A stretch of DNA of 64,000 bases from Pseudomonas massiliensis (GCF_000826105.1 NZ_CCYK01000007.1:1364001-1428000); one strand, 5' to 3'; counted from the first letter of the stretch, positions 34,214 to 42,752 are shown. Notes: a model not told the origin generated them from the letters alone. Made by a program: numbers and translations.

Positions 34214-34617
34214 GACTTACGAGTAGCGATGGAGACGGAGGTAAAGCCACCCGCGCGCAGGGTGTCCATGATCTGCACCAGGCGATCGACATCCACGCCC
34301 TTGTCGCTGTTGACGATGATGGTGGTCTTGGTATCCGGCTTCTGCTGCGCCTTGAGGGCGGGCACCAGGCCCTCCACGGTCATAGCCTGGCCGTCGAGCT
34401 GAAGCTGGCCATCAACGCCCAGGGTGAGGATCGCCTTGTTCTGAGGCTTGAGTTGTTGCGCGCTGCTGGCGGCGGGAAGCTGGGTCTTCATGCCCAGGGC
34501 CGGAATCACGTTCAGGCTGACCAGCACGAAGAACACCAGCAGGAACATCATCACATCGATCATCGGAATCAGTTCGATGTGGGCCTTGCGTTTTTCTGGC
34601 TCGTCCCAGGCTCTCAT
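34210..34617 (-). CDS. exbD: ExbD-type biopolymer transport protein
   Basis: 135 residues from the ATG at 34617. A single helix near 20-40 includes the proton-carrying aspartate in HIELIPMIDVMMFLLVFFV. The periplasmic domain contains TTIIVNSDKGVDVDRLVQIMD. It is the first gene of the exbD-tonB-receptor-exbB unit and is divergent from phoD across a 187-base region. GGGGG upstream is the likely ribosome-binding site. Confidence 0.92.
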   Translation of the reverse strand: MRAWDEPEKRKAHIELIPMIDVMMFLLVFFVLVSLNVIPALGMKTQLPAASSAQQLKPQNKAILTLGVDGQLQLDGQAMTVEGLVPALKAQQKPDTKTTIIVNSDKGVDVDRLVQIMDTLRAGGFTSVSIATRKS

Positions 34618-34741
34618 AGGGCCCCCTTGCTCTGAATGAAGCCGGGACACTAGCAATGGCTCATGAAAAATTTGTTAACAGAAATTTACGATTAAAAGGC
34701 TCTGCAGCAGGCTTTGGCGACGTTTTCGTGAACCTTTGAAG

Positions 34742-34759
34742 TTGTCATCAAGCAGCAAT
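34742..34759 (+). promoter_or_regulatory. Weak Pho-box-like site before phoD
   Basis: TTGTCAT-CAAG-CAGCAAT matches the PhoB half-site well in the first repeat (6 of 7) and poorly in the second (4 of 7), with correct four-base spacing. It lies 46 bases before the phoD ATG. Taken alone this would be weak evidence; its position and the gene it precedes make it worth noting. Confidence 0.3.
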
Positions 34760-34804
34760 CCGGCCTGGCCATGCTCGGGCCATTTGACTGAGCGGATAAC
34801 AGTG

Positions 34805-36385
34805 ATGACCAGCAAAGCTTCGCCTTTCGACCCGGCCCGCCGGCAATTCCTCGGTGGCATGGTAGCCGGGGCGGGCTTGGCGCTACTGGGCAGCCGTGCG
34901 TGGGCCAGCGGCCTGGACTCTCCCTTTTCGCTGGGCGTGGCCAGCGGCGACCCGTTGCCCGACGGTTTCGTGATCTGGACCCGCCTGGCGCCGGTAGGGG
35001 CAGGGGGGCTTGAGGTTCCGTTACCCTCGGCCGTCCCGGTGCGCTGGACGGTCGCCAGCGATGAAAACATGCGGCAGGTGGTCAAGCGAGGCGAGGTCAT
35101 TGCCGAGCCAGGCGGGGCCCACAGTGTGCACGTGGAAGTGGCAGGCCTACAGCCTGGCCGCCCCTATTGGTACCGTTTCGAGGCGGCTGGCGAGCTAAGC
35201 TCCGTAGGCCGCGCGCATACCGCGCCAAGCTCCCGCAGCCTGGCGCCAGCGCGATTCGGGTTCGTCTCCTGTTCCCACTACGAGCTGGGCCATTTCAGCG
35301 CCTACCGGCACTTGGCGGCGGAGCAGCCGGACCTGGTGTTCTTCCTGGGAGACTACATTTACGAGTACTCCCTGGCGCCCGGGTCGGCCAAGTTGCTACG
35401 CGCCCATGACCTGCCGGAAGCCACTGACCTGGCCGGCTACCGACGCCGCTACGCCCAGTACAAGCGGGACCCGGACCTGCAACTGCTGCATTCCACAGCC
35501 CCCTGCGTGGTTACCTGGGATGATCACGAGGTGCAGAATGACTATGCCAATCGCTGGTCCCAGGACGCCGGTGTCGACCCCCAGGCATTCCTGCGCCGAC
35601 GGGCAGCCGCTTACCAGGCGTTCTACGAGCACATGCCGCTACGTCGAAGCCATGCACCCCGCGGCCCGAACATGCGGCTTTATCGCCGGCTCGACTACGG
35701 CCGTCTGGCCCGTTTCCATGTGCTCGACGGGCGCCAGTACCGCAGCGAGCAACCCTGTATCCCAGCGAGTGGCAGCCACCGTGGGCATGTCGCCAGCGCC
35801 GACTGTCGCGACCTTCAGGACCCGGCCCGCAGCATGCTGGGTTGGGAACAGGAAGCCTGGGTCCACCAGGGCTTGGCGCAATCCACGGCGCTGTGGAATG
35901 TGTTCGCCCAGGATCTGCTGGTGTCACCCTTGCTCCAGCGTGACCCTGCAAGCGGCGGCCTGGGGCACTGGACGGATGGCTGGGATGGCTATGCCGCGAC
36001 CCGTCAGCGGCTGCTGGCGGCCATCGAGCACACCCGGGCGCGCAACCCGGTGTTCTGGGGCGGGGACATTCATTCCTTCTGGGCCACGGACCTGTACCTC
36101 GGTGACAAGGTCGGCGACGGCAAGGTGGTCGCCACCGAGTTCGTCACCAGCTCGGTGACTTCGGATGGCCCGCCTTTCGAGGCGTTCAACGCGCTGCTGC
36201 CGCTCAATCCGCAGGTGAAGTTCTTCGACAGTCGACCCCGGGGCTACGTGTCAGTCACCTTGGATGACCAGGTCATGGATGTTCGCTTCCAGGCGATCTC
36301 CGAGCGTCGCGACCCGGCCGCCACCCTGGCCACGCTCAAACGTTTCCAGGTGGAGGCTGGACGCCCCGGCGTGCGGGTGTTGTAA
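34805..36385 (+). CDS. phoD: PhoD-family alkaline phosphatase/phosphodiesterase, Tat-exported
   Basis: 526 residues from the ATG at 34805. The N-terminus is a twin-arginine signal (ARRQFLGGMVAGAGLALLG) ending near AWA. The family motifs are all present: FSLGVASGDP, RFGFVSCSHYELG, VFFLGDYIYEY, VTWDDHEVQNDYANRW, and NPVFWGGDIHSFWATDLY, which hold the iron/calcium site. It hydrolyses phosphomono- and diesters in the periplasm or outside the cell, usually under PhoB control. It is divergent from the exbD unit and ends three bases from the nuclease gene stop. Confidence 0.93.
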   Translation: MTSKASPFDPARRQFLGGMVAGAGLALLGSRAWASGLDSPFSLGVASGDPLPDGFVIWTRLAPVGAGGLEVPLPSAVPVRWTVASDENMRQVVKRGEVIAEPGGAHSVHVEVAGLQPGRPYWYRFEAAGELSSVGRAHTAPSSRSLAPARFGFVSCSHYELGHFSAYRHLAAEQPDLVFFLGDYIYEYSLAPGSAKLLRAHDLPEATDLAGYRRRYAQYKRDPDLQLLHSTAPCVVTWDDHEVQNDYANRWSQDAGVDPQAFLRRRAAAYQAFYEHMPLRRSHAPRGPNMRLYRRLDYGRLARFHVLDGRQYRSEQPCIPASGSHRGHVASADCRDLQDPARSMLGWEQEAWVHQGLAQSTALWNVFAQDLLVSPLLQRDPASGGLGHWTDGWDGYAATRQRLLAAIEHTRARNPVFWGGDIHSFWATDLYLGDKVGDGKVVATEFVTSSVTSDGPPFEAFNALLPLNPQVKFFDSRPRGYVSVTLDDQVMDVRFQAISERRDPAATLATLKRFQVEAGRPGVRVL

Positions 36386-36388
36386 AGC

Positions 36389-37348
36389 CTAAAGGCGCAG
36401 GCTCTCGGGCCCAGTGATCAGGGTTTCGATCCGGGTGCCGGTGGCCAGCTCCTCGTTGCTGAAGCCGTCATAGCTGGCCAGTTGGCCAAAGCGCAGTCCG
36501 GTCAGCTGTTCTATCTGCAGCACGCTGCGGCGGTAGGTGCGCAGGGCGCCGAACACCAGGTCCAGCTGGTCCAGTTCGCGACTCTGGTCGATCATGTAGG
36601 CGCTGGCCGATGGCTTGCCGTCGTCGCCCAGATAGGCCACTACCTTCCAGAAGGCCTGGGGGATCTTCACGCCCCGGTACACGCGGTCGCTGTCGCTGAA
36701 TACCGGGCCGGTGAATACCGTGGCCCGGCCCTTCCAGCGCTGGGTATTGTCGAGAATGTAGTCCTCTAGCTCCAGCCAGGTCTTCTGATTGAACGCGCTC
36801 ATCTGTGGCGAGCAATTGGTGAAATGGAAGGTATCCGCGTTGGCGGTGGTGGCCTGCTTGCCCCAGTTCGGGTCCTGGCGGCGAACCAGGTGCCCACGAT
36901 CCAGGCCATTGTTGGCATACAGCGAGTCGCCTATCTGCGCCTCGATCGGTACCCGACCATCATAGGCCCAGCTGTCGCGGCTGCGCGGCACTTCCACTGC
37001 CTGGCTGCCGTCAATGTTCACCCCCACGCACAAGGCCAGCCGGCGGGCGCGGGACAAGGTGATGGAAAAATGGGTGTAGTCCAGCCGGCTGCCGCCATCG
37101 GCCAGGGCAAGGACATCCCCGGCCAAGGCTTCGCTTGGGCTAGGCCAGGGCACTTGAAAGTCGCCGAGGAAATCCTCCTGGTAGCCTTCGCGGTCTTTCA
37201 ACGAGGTTGCCGGCGTTACCCGCGGTCCAGCCGCGGCCTCGAGCAGGGTAGCGGTGGGAGAAACCGAGGCCGGCGTTGGCACCAGCGGGCGCAGGTCGGC
37301 CAGGCGCGGGCGGTGGTTTAGGTCGATGTTCAGAACGGAATCCGGCAC
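36389..37348 (-). CDS. DNA/RNA non-specific endonuclease (NUC1 family)
   Basis: 319 residues if translation begins at the GTG at 37348, which has GAGAGG seven bases upstream. The nuclease core is clear: NNGLDRGHLVRRQDPNWG with the catalytic histidine of the DRGH motif and TFHFTNCSPQMSAFNQ with the magnesium-binding asparagine region. These are beta-beta-alpha-metal nucleases that cut single- and double-stranded DNA and RNA. I see no signal peptide in this start, which is odd for a nuclease of this type. A Pho-box-like element lies 39-56 bases before the start. The frame extends further upstream, but through that element and without family resemblance. Confidence 0.85.
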   Translation of the reverse strand: MPDSVLNIDLNHRPRLADLRPLVPTPASVSPTATLLEAAAGPRVTPATSLKDREGYQEDFLGDFQVPWPSPSEALAGDVLALADGGSRLDYTHFSITLSRARRLALCVGVNIDGSQAVEVPRSRDSWAYDGRVPIEAQIGDSLYANNGLDRGHLVRRQDPNWGKQATTANADTFHFTNCSPQMSAFNQKTWLELEDYILDNTQRWKGRATVFTGPVFSDSDRVYRGVKIPQAFWKVVAYLGDDGKPSASAYMIDQSRELDQLDLVFGALRTYRRSVLQIEQLTGLRFGQLASYDGFSNEELATGTRIETLITGPESLRL

Positions 37349-37386
37349 GGTGCGGCCTCTCGATGGAAAGTGAGACCTGTCAGTGC

Positions 37387-37404
37387 AGCACAGGATTGTG
37401 ACAA
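37387..37404 (-). promoter_or_regulatory. Pho-box-like site before the endonuclease gene
   Basis: On the minus strand the sequence reads TTGTCAC-AATC-CTGTGCT. Against CTGTCAT/C-N4-CTGTCAT it matches 11 of 14 positions with exact four-base spacing. Its near end is 39 bases from the GTG start, a position suited to PhoB activation. Confidence 0.5.
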
Positions 37405-37553
37405 TTGCCGGTTTCGCCCCGACCGCGTCGCCAGGCTGACGCCCCAGCCCCGCCTGCCGCGACGAGCGCCCGGGCATGCAGTTGTGATACAAGCGTGAGC
37501 AGACCGTGGACGCCTGCCGAGTTCGAGTGAGGCAACTATAAAGAGGGCGAAGG

Positions 37554-38303
37554 ATGAGTGCCAAAACTGTATTGATCACCGGTGCCAGCCGAGGTATCGG
37601 CCGGGCTACCGCGCTGGGTGCTGCCAAGCAAGGCTGGGGGGTGGTGGTAAACTACCAGCATGATCAGGTCGCTGCCGAATCAGTAGTCGAGCAGATACGA
37701 GCCGCTGACGGCCAGGCTTGGGCCGTGCAGGGAGATGTCGCTGTCGAGGCCGATGTGCTGCAGGTCTTTGATGAGGCCGAGCGACGGGGCACATTGGCGG
37801 GCGTGGTGGCCAACGCCGGCATAGTTGCGCCTGGCGCTCTGCTGGCGGACATGCCCCTGGAACGTCTGCGGCGCATGTTCGATGTCAACGTCCTTGGGGC
37901 CTACCTGAGTGCGCGGGAAGCTGCGCGGCGGATGATGACCAGCCGTGGTGGGCAGGGCGGCTCCCTGGTACTGGTGTCGTCCATGGCCGCGGTGCTTGGT
38001 TCTCCCGGTGAATATGTAGACTACGCCGGGAGCAAGGGCGCGGTGGACAGCCTGACCATTGGCCTGGCCAAAGAGCTCGGCCCGGAAGGAGTGCGCGTGA
38101 ACGCGGTGCGCCCTGGGCTGATCGATACTGAGATCCACGCTTCCGGTGGGCGCCCAGACCGCGCCTGGGCCCTGGGTGTGCATACGCCCTTGGGGCGGCC
38201 GGGCACCGCCGAAGAGGTAGCCAGCGCGATCCTCTACTTGCTCGGTGATGACGCCAGCTTCATCACCGGTACCTTCCTGGATGTAGCAGGCGGTCGTCGC
38301 TAG
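37554..38303 (+). CDS. SDR family oxidoreductase
   Basis: 249 residues. Classical SDR with GASRGIG at residues 10-16, NAG at 87-89, catalytic Ser142, Tyr157 and Lys161 (DYAGSKGA), and C-terminus FLDVAGGRR. The order of motifs and length fit the glucose-1-dehydrogenase/3-oxoacyl-reductase-like group, probably NADP-using, given NYQHDQ after the second strand. It stands alone between the phosphate island and a REP-like element. Substrate unknown. Confidence 0.88.
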   Translation: MSAKTVLITGASRGIGRATALGAAKQGWGVVVNYQHDQVAAESVVEQIRAADGQAWAVQGDVAVEADVLQVFDEAERRGTLAGVVANAGIVAPGALLADMPLERLRRMFDVNVLGAYLSAREAARRMMTSRGGQGGSLVLVSSMAAVLGSPGEYVDYAGSKGAVDSLTIGLAKELGPEGVRVNAVRPGLIDTEIHASGGRPDRAWALGVHTPLGRPGTAEEVASAILYLLGDDASFITGTFLDVAGGRR

Positions 38304-38320
38304 GGAGCACTGTGTCTGCC

Positions 38321-38416
38321 CTGCCGGCAAGGCCGGTTCGCCAGCTGCCGCTGGCTCCCACCGAGGGCTACGCTCGCGGCTGACCCGCCTTCAACGGGTG
38401 GCCTGCCTGACAGGCC
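38321..38416. repeat. REP-like hairpin cluster
   Basis: GCCAGC-TGCC-GCTGGC at 38340-38355 has the same arms as the hairpins at 21086 and 21208, again in the context TTCGCCAGC..GCTGGCTCC. Two further hairpins follow: ACCCG..CGGGT at 38383-38399 and GGCCTG-CCTGA-CAGGCC at 38400-38416. They lie after the SDR stop and probably end or stabilise its transcript. Confidence 0.65.
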
Positions 38417-38519
38417 GCAAGTATCGGCCAACACGATGCAAGCCATCGCCATAAAACATTGTTCCATCCCGTAGTCGCCTGGCTAGAGTGCGCACACCCA
38501 AGGCATCGGTAGCGTGCTC

Positions 38520-39536
38520 ATGAATTCCAACCCTCTCAACGGCTGGCAGGTGGACCGCCAGCGTATCAACTTCGTTGGCCACGACCTGGAGCGCCCTGAG
38601 TGCATCATTGCCCAGCCGGACGGCAGTTTGTTCACCGCCGACGCGCGTGGCGGGGTCATGGAGATTTCTCCCAACGGTCAGCAGCGCTTGCTGGCCCCAC
38701 TGAACGCCACCCAGGGGGCAGCCGACTTCAACCAGCGCTATGTGCAGTCCGCGGGGGCTTCCTTGCCCAATGGGCTGGCCCTTACCGAAGCGGGTGATTT
38801 CATCATCTGCAACTGGGGGCTGGACCGGGTCGAACAGCTGGATCGCCAAGGGAACCTGCAAGTGCTCTGTGACCAGCTGGACGGCAAGCCCCTGGGCAAG
38901 ACCAATTTCCCATTGCTCGATCGTCACGGCCGGCTCTGGTTCACCGTCACCACTACCCAGCAGCCCTGGACCGATTCCATAAACTCGGGTGTGCAGGATG
39001 GCTATATCGCGGTGATGGACGAGCAGGGCGTACGGGTTGCGGCTGAAGGTTTCGCCGGCACCAATGAGATCCGTTTCGATGACAAGGAGCAGTGGTTGTA
39101 TGTGGTGGAAAGCAACGCTCGGCGTATCTCCCGGCTGCGGCTGCGACCGGACGGCAGCCTGGGCGAGCGGGAGATCTTCGGGCCCCGTGAACTGCCTGGT
39201 TTCCCCGATGGCTTCGCTTTCGACAGCTTCGGCAACCTTTGGGTAACCTTGATCATGAGCGACCTGCTCATCGCCCTCACGCCGGACGGTGATCTGCTCA
39301 CCTTGCTAGACGACGGCGACCCCCAGGCGACCGCGACGCTCAACGCGCACTACCGAGCCAGGACGCTGACGCCCGAGGTGATGCAGGCGGCCCGGGGCAG
39401 CCTGGCGCCCTGGATGGCCAGTATCACCTTCGGCGGCCCGGACCTGCGCACGGTTTACCTGGGAAGCCTGATGGGCACCCGGATTCCTTGCTTCCGCTCC
39501 CCAGTGGCGGGCCAGCCCTTGATTCACTGGCGTTGA
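38520..39536 (+). CDS. SMP-30/gluconolactonase/LRE family protein
   Basis: 338 residues from the ATG at 38520; a GTG two codons earlier is possible. The beta-propeller pattern is present: ERPECIIAQPDGSLFTADARGG with the metal-binding glutamate, ASLPNGLALTEAGDFIICNWG, GTNEIRFDDKEQWLYVVESNARR and GFPDGFAFDSFGNLWVTL. Members hydrolyse sugar lactones using a divalent metal. No signal peptide. It is isolated, so its lactone cannot be inferred from neighbours. Confidence 0.88.
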   Translation: MNSNPLNGWQVDRQRINFVGHDLERPECIIAQPDGSLFTADARGGVMEISPNGQQRLLAPLNATQGAADFNQRYVQSAGASLPNGLALTEAGDFIICNWGLDRVEQLDRQGNLQVLCDQLDGKPLGKTNFPLLDRHGRLWFTVTTTQQPWTDSINSGVQDGYIAVMDEQGVRVAAEGFAGTNEIRFDDKEQWLYVVESNARRISRLRLRPDGSLGEREIFGPRELPGFPDGFAFDSFGNLWVTLIMSDLLIALTPDGDLLTLLDDGDPQATATLNAHYRARTLTPEVMQAARGSLAPWMASITFGGPDLRTVYLGSLMGTRIPCFRSPVAGQPLIHWR

Positions 39537-39537
39537 G

Positions 39538-39879
39538 TCAGACTGCCCGGGTGATGCCGCCGTCGACGCGCAGGTTCTGCCCTGTGATATAGCCCGCGCC
39601 CTCGCTGGCAAGGAAGGCGATGGTCGCAGCGATTTCCTCAGCCTTGCCATAGCGCTGCAAGGGTACGGCCCGGCGGCGCTCTTCGGTGGCCGGCAAGCTG
39701 TCGATCCACCCAGGCAGTACGTTGTTCATGCGTAGGTTGTCCCTGGCATAAGTGTCGGCGAAGAGCTTGCCGAAGGCGGCCAGGCCACTGCGGAACACCG
39801 CGGACGTGGGGAACAACTCGCTGGGTTCGAAGGCCCAGGCGGTGGAAATGTTGATGATGACGCCGCTCTTCTGTCGCTG
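39538..39879 (-). pseudogene. 5'-truncated SDR gene relic
   Basis: About 113 residues align with the C-terminal half of an SDR: KSGVIINISTAWAF, NNVLPGWIDSLPATEERRR, RYGKAEEIAATIAFLASEGAGYITGQNLRVDGGI. The whole N-terminal Rossmann half, including the GxxxGxG motif, is missing; upstream of 39879 the frame stays open but becomes unrelated sequence that is the promoter region of the lysE gene. The usual Tyr-x-x-x-Lys is Phe-Arg here (TSAVFRSG), which may be a feature of this SDR branch rather than decay. The stop lies one base after the lactonase gene. Confidence 0.7.
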
Positions 39880-40095
39880 CACACGCGCAGTGCGTTGAGC
39901 GAGGGTAGGGAGGTGAAACCGTCGGGCATCGAGGCTCTCGTTCGATTGGTGGTCGGCCACCCTAGCAGCAACCGCCCTTGCTTCACAGAACCCCACCGTC
40001 AGAGGTGTGCCAAGGCGTGCATGGGTGTGTTTCGTTCAATACCCCGGCTGGCCACCGCCTTAGCCTGGCCTCTTCGTTCAATGGGAGTGTCAGGG

Positions 40096-40683
40096 ATGAA
40101 TGTGTTGGTTTCCATGGCGGCCTTTGCCTTGGCCGCTTCGATCACACCTGGGCCGGTGAACATCGTCGCCCTGGCCAGCGGGGCCCGCTTCGGTTTTCTC
40201 CGTAGCCAGGGCCATGTCCTGGGTGCCACCCTGGGGTTCGTTTGCCTACTGCTGTTCACCGGTTTCGGCTTGCGCGAACTGCTGGCGCAGTGGCCATTGC
40301 TGGTCGAACTGGTGCGCTGGGCGGGTGTGCTCTTCCTGCTCTATCTGGCCTGGAAACTGGCCAGTGACAATGGCCAGCTTGGCACCGGAGCCGCTACACC
40401 GTCCCCGTCTTTCTGGCGTGGCGCGGCCATCCAATGGCTCAACCCCAAAGCCTGGCTGGCGGCCGTCGCCGGCATGGGCGCCCTGGTCGGCGACGGCCAG
40501 GCGTGGTTGATCTGGAGCTTCGCGGCCATCTATTTCCTGGTGTGCTACCTGTCGGTAGCCTGCTGGGTCTATGCCGGCGCCTACCTGACCGCGCACTTGC
40601 GCAACCCCGGCCAGGTGCGCCTGTTCAACCGTTGCATGGCCGCAGTGCTGGGGGGCTGTGCGTTGTCACTGCTGCATGGTTAA
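40096..40683 (+). CDS. LysE/RhtB family amino-acid exporter
   Basis: 195 residues from the ATG at 40096, with GGAG eight bases before it. The start region ASITPGPVNIVALASGARFG is the LysE/RhtB hallmark, and about six hydrophobic helices follow, including WLNPKAWLAAVAGM in the middle. The protein exports amino acids or related small molecules. It is convergent with the AraC gene, ten bases apart; no substrate clue. Confidence 0.88.
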   Translation: MNVLVSMAAFALAASITPGPVNIVALASGARFGFLRSQGHVLGATLGFVCLLLFTGFGLRELLAQWPLLVELVRWAGVLFLLYLAWKLASDNGQLGTGAATPSPSFWRGAAIQWLNPKAWLAAVAGMGALVGDGQAWLIWSFAAIYFLVCYLSVACWVYAGAYLTAHLRNPGQVRLFNRCMAAVLGGCALSLLHG

Positions 40684-40693
40684 GCATGGCTGG

Positions 40694-41506
40694 CTACGCC
40701 CGATACCGCCCTGGCGTCACCGCCAGGTGCCGTTTGAAGGCGCGCTGCAGGTGCGCCTGGTCGGCAAAGCCCGCTTCCTGCGCACAATCGGTGATGGCCG
40801 CGCCTTCCCGCAGCCGCGCCTGAGCGTGCTGGATGCGTCGGTTGACCAGGTAGGCGTGTGGCGTGAGGTGGAAGCGCTGTTCGAAGGCGCGAATCAGATA
40901 ACCCTCCGAGAGATTCGCCGCATGACAGATGTCGGCAAGTGTCAGGCTGCTTCGATAATGAGCATCTATAAAGGCCGCTGCCCTTTCTACTCTGGGGCTA
41001 GCCTTGGTCATCCGTGGCGCCGCGCCGCCGAGGGTGTAGTGTACTTGCATGAAGAACTTCAGCGCGGCCTCGTGCTTGTCCAATAGGTCCAGGTCCGGCG
41101 CCAGCAGGTCCGCATAAAGCGCAATCAGCCCCCGGAACAGCCCAGCCTCGTGGCTCAGCACAGGAACCAGGGGCCTGAACCGGCTATTTCCTCGCCCTTC
41201 ACAGGCCTGCTGTATCCCCCCGAACCAGGCGGCATCCACATAAAACATTACATAGGACCAAGGCTGGTCTTCGATCGGGTTGCAGGCATGGACCGCGTCC
41301 GGGTTCATCAGCACCACGGTGCCCTGAGCGATACGCAGTCGTTTATCCTCATGCAGGTACCAGCTCTGCCCAGCGGTCACCGCGCCGATGGAAAACACCG
41401 CGTGGGCATGGCGGCCATAGCTCAACTGGCGACCATCCTCGATGGCACGCGCCTCGATGAACGGCAGGCGCGGGTCTCGCCAGAAATGAGGCGTGGTAGA
41501 GTTCAC
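40694..41506 (-). CDS. AraC-family transcriptional regulator
   Basis: 270 residues from a GTG start at 41506, which has a perfect GGAGG four bases upstream. The N-terminal half is a cupin sensor (YGRHAHAVFSIGAVTAG, VLMNPDAVHACNP). The C-terminal half holds two helix-turn-helix motifs: SLTLADICHAANLSEGYLIRAFEQRF and AITDCAQEAGFADQAHLQRAFKRHLAVTPGRYR. This layout is common in regulators of amino-acid exporters next to LysE genes; the convergent lysE gene is the likely target, though it has no shared promoter with it. Confidence 0.9.
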   Translation of the reverse strand: MNSTTPHFWRDPRLPFIEARAIEDGRQLSYGRHAHAVFSIGAVTAGQSWYLHEDKRLRIAQGTVVLMNPDAVHACNPIEDQPWSYVMFYVDAAWFGGIQQACEGRGNSRFRPLVPVLSHEAGLFRGLIALYADLLAPDLDLLDKHEAALKFFMQVHYTLGGAAPRMTKASPRVERAAAFIDAHYRSSLTLADICHAANLSEGYLIRAFEQRFHLTPHAYLVNRRIQHAQARLREGAAITDCAQEAGFADQAHLQRAFKRHLAVTPGRYRA

Positions 41507-41734
41507 AGGGCCTCCTGCGTCTGAAACCAGATCGTTTGGGGCGTGCCATGGGCAGGCCCGTAGTAGGCAGCGGGCAAGGTCGTCGCTATCGAGGCGCAGA
41601 GTACTCGGGTTTTCGGTCCGGGGCCCATGGCTTCCAGCCGAACGCTGCCGGAGCGACACTCACTGTCCAGCCGCTGCCTTGGCCTAAGCGTATACTGCTC
41701 GGCCTTGCTTCTACTGACCACAAGGACGTCACCG

Positions 41735-42622
41735 TTGCGCTACGACCTTACCAGCCTTGACCTTTTCCTGACCGTGGCCGAGGAGCGAAACCTGACCCGC
41801 GCCGCGCGCTTGCGTCACCTGGCGGTCTCGGCCGTGAGCAAGCGGGTAAGCGAACTTGAGCAGCAAGCCGGCGCGCCCTTGCTGGTTCGCAACGCCCGTG
41901 GGGTGGAGCTCACTCCGGCGGGGCAGTCCATGGTTTTCTATGCTCGTCAACTGAGGCAAACCCTCGACGTCCTGGCCAATGAACTGGAGGATTACGCTGC
42001 CGGCGTCAAGGGCCACGTGCATATACACGCCATCACCTCTGCACTGTCGCAATTCCTTCCCGATGACATTGCCCGGTTCGCCCGCCTGTATCCCCAGATC
42101 AAGTTCGATATCGAGGAACAGGTGGGCAGTGCGGTGGTGCGGGCGGTGGCCGAAGGGCGGGCCGAACTGGGGATCATTGCGCAGCAGACGCCAGCCCAGG
42201 GCCTGGAAACCGCCCCTTACCGCAGCGATGAGCTGATCGTGTTGATCCCGGCGGGCCATCCCTTGGAAGGGCGTCGTCAGGTCACCTTCGCCCAGACCCT
42301 CGACTATGAGCTGGTAGGGGCTCATCAGGACAGCTCGGTCTACCGCCTGCTGGCGAGTGAAGCGCAGCGCCTGGATAAGCCCTTGCGCCTGCGGGTGCGT
42401 ATCAGCAGTTTCGACTGCATGTGCCGGATGGTGTCGGCGGGGCTGGGCCTGGCCGTCATGCCGCGCAGTATCGCCACACCCTACCTGCGCAGCCATAAGC
42501 TGAAGACCCTCGGGCTACAGGAGCCCTGGGCGCATCGGTCTTTGCTGCTGGTATACCGTAAGTACGACGCGGCCTCGCCAACACTGAAAACGCTCATCGA
42601 TAGCTTGCAGCCCGAGCCCTGA
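41735..42622 (+). CDS. LysR-family transcriptional regulator upstream of aconitase
   Basis: 295 residues if it begins at the TTG at 41735, which has AAGGA eight bases upstream. The helix-turn-helix reads RNLTRAARLRHLAVSAVSKRVSELEQQAG. The effector domain contains the LysR pattern AVVRAVAEGRAELGIIA and IPAGHPLEGRR. It is followed, after a hairpin, by the acnA-type gene on the same strand, so aconitase or the lactonase may be its target. Confidence 0.85.
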   Translation: MRYDLTSLDLFLTVAEERNLTRAARLRHLAVSAVSKRVSELEQQAGAPLLVRNARGVELTPAGQSMVFYARQLRQTLDVLANELEDYAAGVKGHVHIHAITSALSQFLPDDIARFARLYPQIKFDIEEQVGSAVVRAVAEGRAELGIIAQQTPAQGLETAPYRSDELIVLIPAGHPLEGRRQVTFAQTLDYELVGAHQDSSVYRLLASEAQRLDKPLRLRVRISSFDCMCRMVSAGLGLAVMPRSIATPYLRSHKLKTLGLQEPWAHRSLLLVYRKYDAASPTLKTLIDSLQPEP

Positions 42623-42623
42623 T

Positions 42624-42648
42624 CAGCGTTCTCCGTTGGAGAACGCTG
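42624..42648. terminator. Perfect hairpin after the LysR stop
   Basis: CAGCGTTCTCC-GTT-GGAGAACGCTG is a perfect 11-bp-arm inverted repeat starting two bases past the LysR stop and 105 bases before acnA. No T-run follows, so it could be a terminator or an operator for acnA. Confidence 0.5.
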
Positions 42649-42752
42649 GCTTGCCAAACCATCAATTTTCACGAAGACAGCCTGGCTCTACCATGCGGCC
42701 ATAAAAGACCGCTTGCCCAACGAGCGGACATCCAGCCCTGACGAGCCCGCCG

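Noticed and set aside
34618..34680. Pho box before exbD (CTGTTAA..TTTTCAT on the minus strand)
   Set aside because: The half-sites have a five-base spacer instead of four and only partial matches, so it does not meet the consensus.
39760..39800. Missing Tyr-Lys catalytic pair in the SDR relic taken as proof of decay
   Set aside because: I believe the Phe-Arg variant occurs in intact members of this SDR branch, so only the missing N-terminal half is used as evidence for a pseudogene.
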